Shown here in pieces: positions 58,797-64,000 of a stretch of DNA of 64,000 bases (position 1 is the first letter of the stretch; every line of letters starts with the position of its first letter). The translations under genes and the position numbers were made by a program. Source of the DNA: Theobroma cacao (lineage: Eukaryota > Streptophyta > Magnoliopsida > Malvales > Malvaceae); assembly GCF_000208745.1 (NCBI RefSeq), contig NC_030857.1, forward strand, positions 14,475,543 to 14,539,542. Reading direction: 5' to 3'. A model generated the notes under the pieces. That model made no database searches. It was not told the origin of the DNA and saw only the letters and a list, made by a program, of their open reading frames with translations.

Positions 58797-61700
58797 TTGG
58801 ACTTTTGCTTTGCATTCTACCCATTTACATCATAACTTTCTACACATTGCGGTCTGATTCCTAATATTAATTGACAAGGACATGTAACACTCTAACACAT
58901 AAAAAAAATTAAAATGTTTAATAAAATTTTTATATTTTTATTTTGAACTCAAATAATTTTTTGTAAATAATAATTGACTAACTGTTATTAATAAAAACAT
59001 AATTTGTCAATAGATGCCACGTGGCATGATGATGTGTCATAATAGATGATACTTGACATATTGATGTGATATGATAACATGATCATGCGAAATTTTTTAT
59101 CTTTCACGTTAGTGTCATGTGAGCATAAAATGATGAGTGATGTTTTGATTAATGATAATTAGTTAAATGTTAGTTATAAGAATCTATTTGACAAAAAAAT
59201 AAATAAATAAAGAAGCATAAAGATTTATTTAAAATTTTTAAATAATTTGAAGACTTTTTGAAATGTTATGTCAAAAATAAACTAATTATCAGCAAATTGG
59301 ATACTTTGGTGGTTTTGAAACCAATGAATGAATTAGTATGAAAGGGCTGAAAACAAATACTTTACTATACCAAGAACCGCAAAAGGATTATTTAAGACCA
59401 CAAACCATTTCTATTGAGTCTCTGAAACGTGTGTGAAAATTTAAAGCATTGACAAACATGAAGAAAAAGTTTTGAAAATGTGCTCTTTGAAAACACCTTT
59501 ATAAGCATATATACCAGACCATATTGCTAGATACGATCATGGAGCTTTGACAATATTAAGATTTTTATTGTATTTTTCTTTACCAAAAAGAGTAATGTGG
59601 TTTGAATTGAAGGTTCTATCCACACGTGCCAATTGAGCTAAACAGCCCAAGTGGCGTACTACTTAAAAAATATTTTAGTTTCAAATATTAATGTGTATTT
59701 CATAAGGTTCAAATTAACTCTGTCCTTTATTTTTATTTTTATGCTTGCTAGCTAGTTGCTACAAATATTTCCTCATTTCTTTTCAATTTTTCTTCATTTT
59801 CTTGTTCAATGGCTATATATATAGCACTGCAGGATGCATGGAGGGCTGAGCCACTAAGCTACCGTTAGTCACTCCATAATTATCTGATTGTTTTTCAACA
59901 AAAATTCCACTGTAATTTGGGACCACACCCTACAAATTTTACCCCCTTTACTTCTAGAAACGCTTGTTCTTTTATTGTAGAAAAACGTAGTTCATTTATA
60001 TTCAAATTAAGATACTAATAAATTGGTAATAAATTGGAAGCTTAAGTTTCGGGCCCTCTCTAGAAAGGAACGTTTTTTATGGCTCTGATTGATAAAGCTA
60101 AAAAGTTTTCTGAGGAAAAATTTTCAGCCTATTTGGAAGGGAAAAAACTTTTATAAATGTACATAAAATTATAAAAAGTTTTATAGAACAATGGAAAAAA
60201 TTATGTTGACCAAACGTAAAACATTTTCTATCTGCTTTCTCCTCTATTTAGGATTGATCCATAAACTTCGGATTGATCCTATTTAAAAAATATTACCCTT
60301 CCTTTTGCATACAATTAGGCATTAAACAGTGAATCTAAACATACCTACCACACCAAACTCCAATTTTAAGCTATATTATAAGAGATGAAATTTGCTGAAT
60401 TCATATTGAAAAGGTTTACATCATCATTTTGTATCCGTAGTTGAAGAAGAAGAATGTCTGAATTCCTTGTATATGGCCAAAAAGTATGTTTAAATTTTGA
60501 CGTTAAATTAATGTCCACATTCCTTGTATTAAAGATACCTGACAGGAAACATGCATGCATGGCAACTGGGATGAACTTACTAATCTATCATGAAAAATTC
60601 GTGGATTTCGAGAAGTTGACAAATGGAAAGAAAAGTCTTGTGTCTGGCTAATTGTCTTAGTATTAGTTGGAAATGTATCCAAGAAGTCGACAAGGTCACC
60701 TAACTAGAAACATATTAGCAAATATTGTTATAGACATGAACAGTTGATATAGCACAAAGCATGCATGCATCAAAGGAGAAGAGTTTTCCAGCAGTCTTTT
60801 TGCTTCTGATATGTGGTGAGAGACTGATTAGGCAGGCAACGGTTTTGGCGTGTTTAACTTAATTAATTGATTTCCTAGTTTTAGATGAATAAATATAGGG
60901 GGGTTGAATTAGGAAAAAGACTTTGTAGGAGAGAGAGAAGTCAACTCAGAATGTGTGGCTTCATTATTAAGAAATTTCGGGTGGGTTACCTTTTCACATA
61001 CAATTAAACCTTTATTTCAAAGGTTGATCTTTTCTTTTCTTCAATCCATCATATTACTTGCTACTTGGTATCCTTTAAAGCAATCTTGTTTTACAGTACT
61101 TTTTTCGTCTCATTTTTATTGTCCATCTTTAATTTTCATGCCAAAAAGTGAAAAAAATTATAAAAAATAAATTTGTAATAAAAAAGTATGTAAATGTGTT
61201 AGGTGTTTAAAAAAGAAAAGAAAAGAGGACATAGTTTTGAAATATTAAAAAAAAACTATTGATAAAGAAAATGAAACAAAGAGAATATATATTTTACAAA
61301 TTTTATATAAAAATATTTATTGAATTTTTAGTTAGATAAATGAAAATAAGGATTTATTAAATGCACATAGGCATTATCACTTGATCATAGAAATTGCATC
61401 TCATAAAACTCAAAATTTCTTTATAATAAACATTTTAAACTCATTATCAATATGCAATATACTTCTACACTATTACTTAATTACAGAAATATCACTTCAT
61501 AAATGTACAAAAATAAAAGCTCAAAAGTCCTTTGAAATAAAGATTTTTAAAATTCCAAGTATTTATTTTTTTAAAAATTTTTAACATTTAAATGTATTTA
61601 TTAACGAAATGACTATATTGAGTTCAATGATAATGTATAACACTTATAGTATTCTAAAAATAATTTTTTCATACCTTACAAATTTATGATTAACTAATGT

Positions 61701-61880
61701 ACTGATTTAATCAAAAAAACAGACTATCATATATTTTTTTTAAATTCAAACTCAAGTTGATGTGATTAAAAATCATCATAAATATATAATATTTTAAAAT
61801 ATCAAATAAATATAAATATAATTTTAAATATGTTATTATATGTCTATTAAAGTAACTCGATTTTATGGTGGCAATAACTT
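58797..61880. other. Intergenic, no gene seen
   Basis: Far upstream of the WRKY gene. AT-rich with scattered short ORFs (for example 60454-60651 and 60955-61170) that show no recognisable domain. Confidence 0.45.
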
Positions 61881-61881
61881 G

Positions 61882-62142
61882 TCAGTAGAAGAGATTGGAG
61901 CTCGTCCAATTGGCTGAAAACTGTAGCTTGAAACCCTTCCAACGTGTCAAATCTGACCAAAGACCTTCGGCATGGGCAGCATCAACAATGGGTTTCATTC
62001 CAGGCCTCAACTTGGTGTTTTGTCTGTGTACCAGGTGCATGCGCATACCCTTGAGCTGTGTCACATGGCAAGATAGACTTTTCAATCTTTTAAAGTTACA
62101 TTTGATTGAAATTTCTTTTACTTTTTGCTTTGTTTTATTCAT
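61882..62142 (-). other. Unidentified coding-like stretch
   Basis: The minus strand has an open frame of 86 codons in a patch that is less AT-rich than its surroundings, containing KLRPGMKPIVDAAHAEG and GLWSDLTRWKGFKLQF. It reads like protein, but I cannot name a family. The plus strand is also open here (61895-62185). It could be an exon or a gene fragment; no convincing neighbouring exons were found. Confidence 0.25.
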
Positions 62143-64000
62143 ATTTTATAAAAAGAGAACGCAACAAGCAAATCACAGAAAGTAGGAGTCGAAGTAATTA
62201 AAAAAGTTATTGCCCTATAAAACTCATGCATAACAAACATAGACTTTTGACCACGTATGCAAACATGAAATTCCAAAGGGGGAAAGATGTTTTGATGAAT
62301 CTTTTGCCAGGCATGAGCGAATTTCACTTGATAGCAACAACCACTCATGAAGAAAATGTCACCAAATTTGGCCAAACTTTTGAGCTGCCAGTTTACATTT
62401 GCTTCAGGAATCAAAGTGATTTACAGCTTATCATGTGGGAAAGAGCCAAAAGAGGTCCATTTCTTTTGCCAAGAATTTGGCATTTAATTTTGCAATGAAC
62501 AAGGGGAAATTAGAATTGCGGACAACGGATAAAAGCTAATGAGATTCGTTGTAGAGGATACCTGAAATTACTTAATTACCCTTACATCATTTGTTTTACC
62601 CTTCACTTCACTCTTTCTTTTTTTTTTCTTCTTCTTCTTCTTTTTCTTCCTTCCCGACGGTAATTGCTGCTAGATAGACATCGACTTGGGACAGGGCTAG
62701 CACTTGGATGCTGTCACAGGCAGAATTTGGCTCGATTTTTTTGACCATGATAGGACAATCCGGCTTTCTCCGATGACCGTCGATGGCTCAGTTGCCACTG
62801 ATAACGAAAGTTCAAAATGATTAAGGGTAAATATGTAATTGCATATATCCTCCATGCAGCAGTCATGAACATTTATTTCCTTTTCTGTGCATAATAAATT
62901 ATTATATTCTCCCATGGTTGCGAACTGTAATTAGTTTTTCTCTGTTACCCTTATTTCTAATTGCCCTAAAAATGAAGGCCATGGTCCCCCCGGTCAAGAT
63001 TCCAGGCCCCATTTTTTAACAAAATTTGGACCATCTTTTCGCTGTTTCAAAGTCTTGAAAAGGATTTTCCAAAGAAAAAGGAGATTGGGCTCTTTTAAAC
63101 TTCTTCTTTCCTTTTTTATTATTTATTTATTTTAGATGTGGGGGATTGCCCAAAGGAATATGCAAATGGTTGGTGAGATTCTTTTTTTTTTCGTTTTAAC
63201 GTTCTTTGATATGTGCATTTGTATAAAAACTTGAAAATCTATCCCAATGTAATTCATTTTTTGTTAGTACGTACAAACAATGCAGTTTTGTTCTTATTTT
63301 GATATAAAATAGAGAGTATTATGATTTAAATATTTTTTTCCACCCAATCTTCACTTTAAACTTACTATTGAAATATTGAATATTGTTGACTTAGACAAAA
63401 GATTATTAGTACTATTGATAGTCTTTTGAAATAAAATATGTTACTGATATTTTCTTGATAAATTCGTTGAGTTTAGTATATCTATTGATATGAAAACATC
63501 ACTAATATAGCTTTATAATGTTGGCTCCAAGTAGATTTGGTAACTTTGTAAACTATATGATAACACGACGCAAAACTAAGTGAATATGGGCTTAGGGTAA
63601 TCGTGTTTGGTGTTTTAATTGTGTCGACATAGTTTATACACAAAATTTCATGTCTTAAATGTATCAAACCCAGTTAATCCATTTAAAACACCTTTATTAA
63701 TTGTGTTATTGTGTATCATATAATTGGTGACCCGTTTATTACCCTTTTAATTAATTGTCTAAACATGTCTACTTGACATGTTTATGATCTTTTAAACCCT
63801 TATATAAATAGTTTCTTTTGTTATGGTTGATGATGATAGGGATAAATTTTATTATGTTTGATGGATAATATTGTTTTATTATAATTTTTTTATAATTATT
63901 AGTTTTAAATTTGAATAGTGAAGTTATATTTCATTTATAATTATATGTATTTTAGTTTAATCGTGTTTAAAATTTTAATTGTGTTAATCATTTAAATGGT
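62143..64000. other. Intergenic, no gene recognised
   Basis: 62220-62500 has weakly open frames on both strands. 62610-62650 is a (TTC)n-like tract. 63590-64000 resembles a diverged noncoding repeat with phrases such as GGTGACCCGTTTATTACCC. Nothing can be assigned. Confidence 0.4.

Noticed and set aside
1..64000. A novel multi-gene system or cluster
   Set aside because: The intact genes (coiled-coil protein, SPS4, CXE, small membrane protein, WRKY) are unrelated in function, widely spaced and individually regulated. Nothing links them beyond proximity.

Overview
The window is plant nuclear DNA, almost certainly from a eudicot. It is AT-rich and intron-rich, and transposon remnants make up most of the sequence between genes. 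Every recognisable gene is of plant type: a sucrose-phosphate synthase of the SPS4 type, a WRKY factor with the WRKYGKK variant, a CXE18-like carboxylesterase and PIF/Harbinger-type Myb/SANT debris. The style of the repeats would fit a Malvaceae genome such as cacao, but nothing in the sequence proves the species. A run of exactly 100 N and two single N mark this as a draft assembly.

Layout. 1-9.5 kb is a transposon graveyard. It holds a Copia element on the minus strand broken by two other LTRs, a tRNA-derived SINE, a solo LTR with perfect 5-bp target duplications, and a plus-strand chromovirus integrase and chromodomain relic split by a small MITE. 10.2-17.5 kb is a 12-exon coiled-coil gene, possibly a kinetochore SPC25-type protein. 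It converges tail to tail with a 14-exon SPS4-type gene on the minus strand (18.3-24.2 kb). I could join the exons of both genes in frame by eye. 24.2-28.9 kb is the SPS upstream region followed by a Copia-type LTR.

29-38 kb is a carboxylesterase neighbourhood. An intact intronless CXE gene lies at 36.9-37.9 kb, a second copy is cut at its catalytic-serine codon by a reversed LTR, and a third copy survives as about 130 bp. 38.8-46.1 kb is again transposon-rich: a CACTA end, a hAT-like fragment, a Myb/SANT-like coding relic interrupted by a hAT element with a perfect 8-bp target duplication, and a 3.3-kb LTR containing the assembly gap. 46.5-49.5 kb is a two-exon gene for a small unrecognised membrane protein. 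50.4-53.9 kb is a local tandem duplication whose second unit carries a hAT-like insertion. 57.0-58.6 kb is the three-exon WRKY gene. The remainder is AT-rich intergenic DNA with one unidentified coding-like stretch near 62 kb.

The intact genes do not form a pathway. SPS4 makes sucrose-6-phosphate in the cytosol, the CXE is a soluble alpha/beta hydrolase, the WRKY is a nuclear regulator and the coiled-coil gene may act in cell division. I see no sign of a new multi-gene system. The most interesting content is structural: precise nested insertions, decay of a tandem gene array, and a possible upstream ORF in the SPS4 leader.
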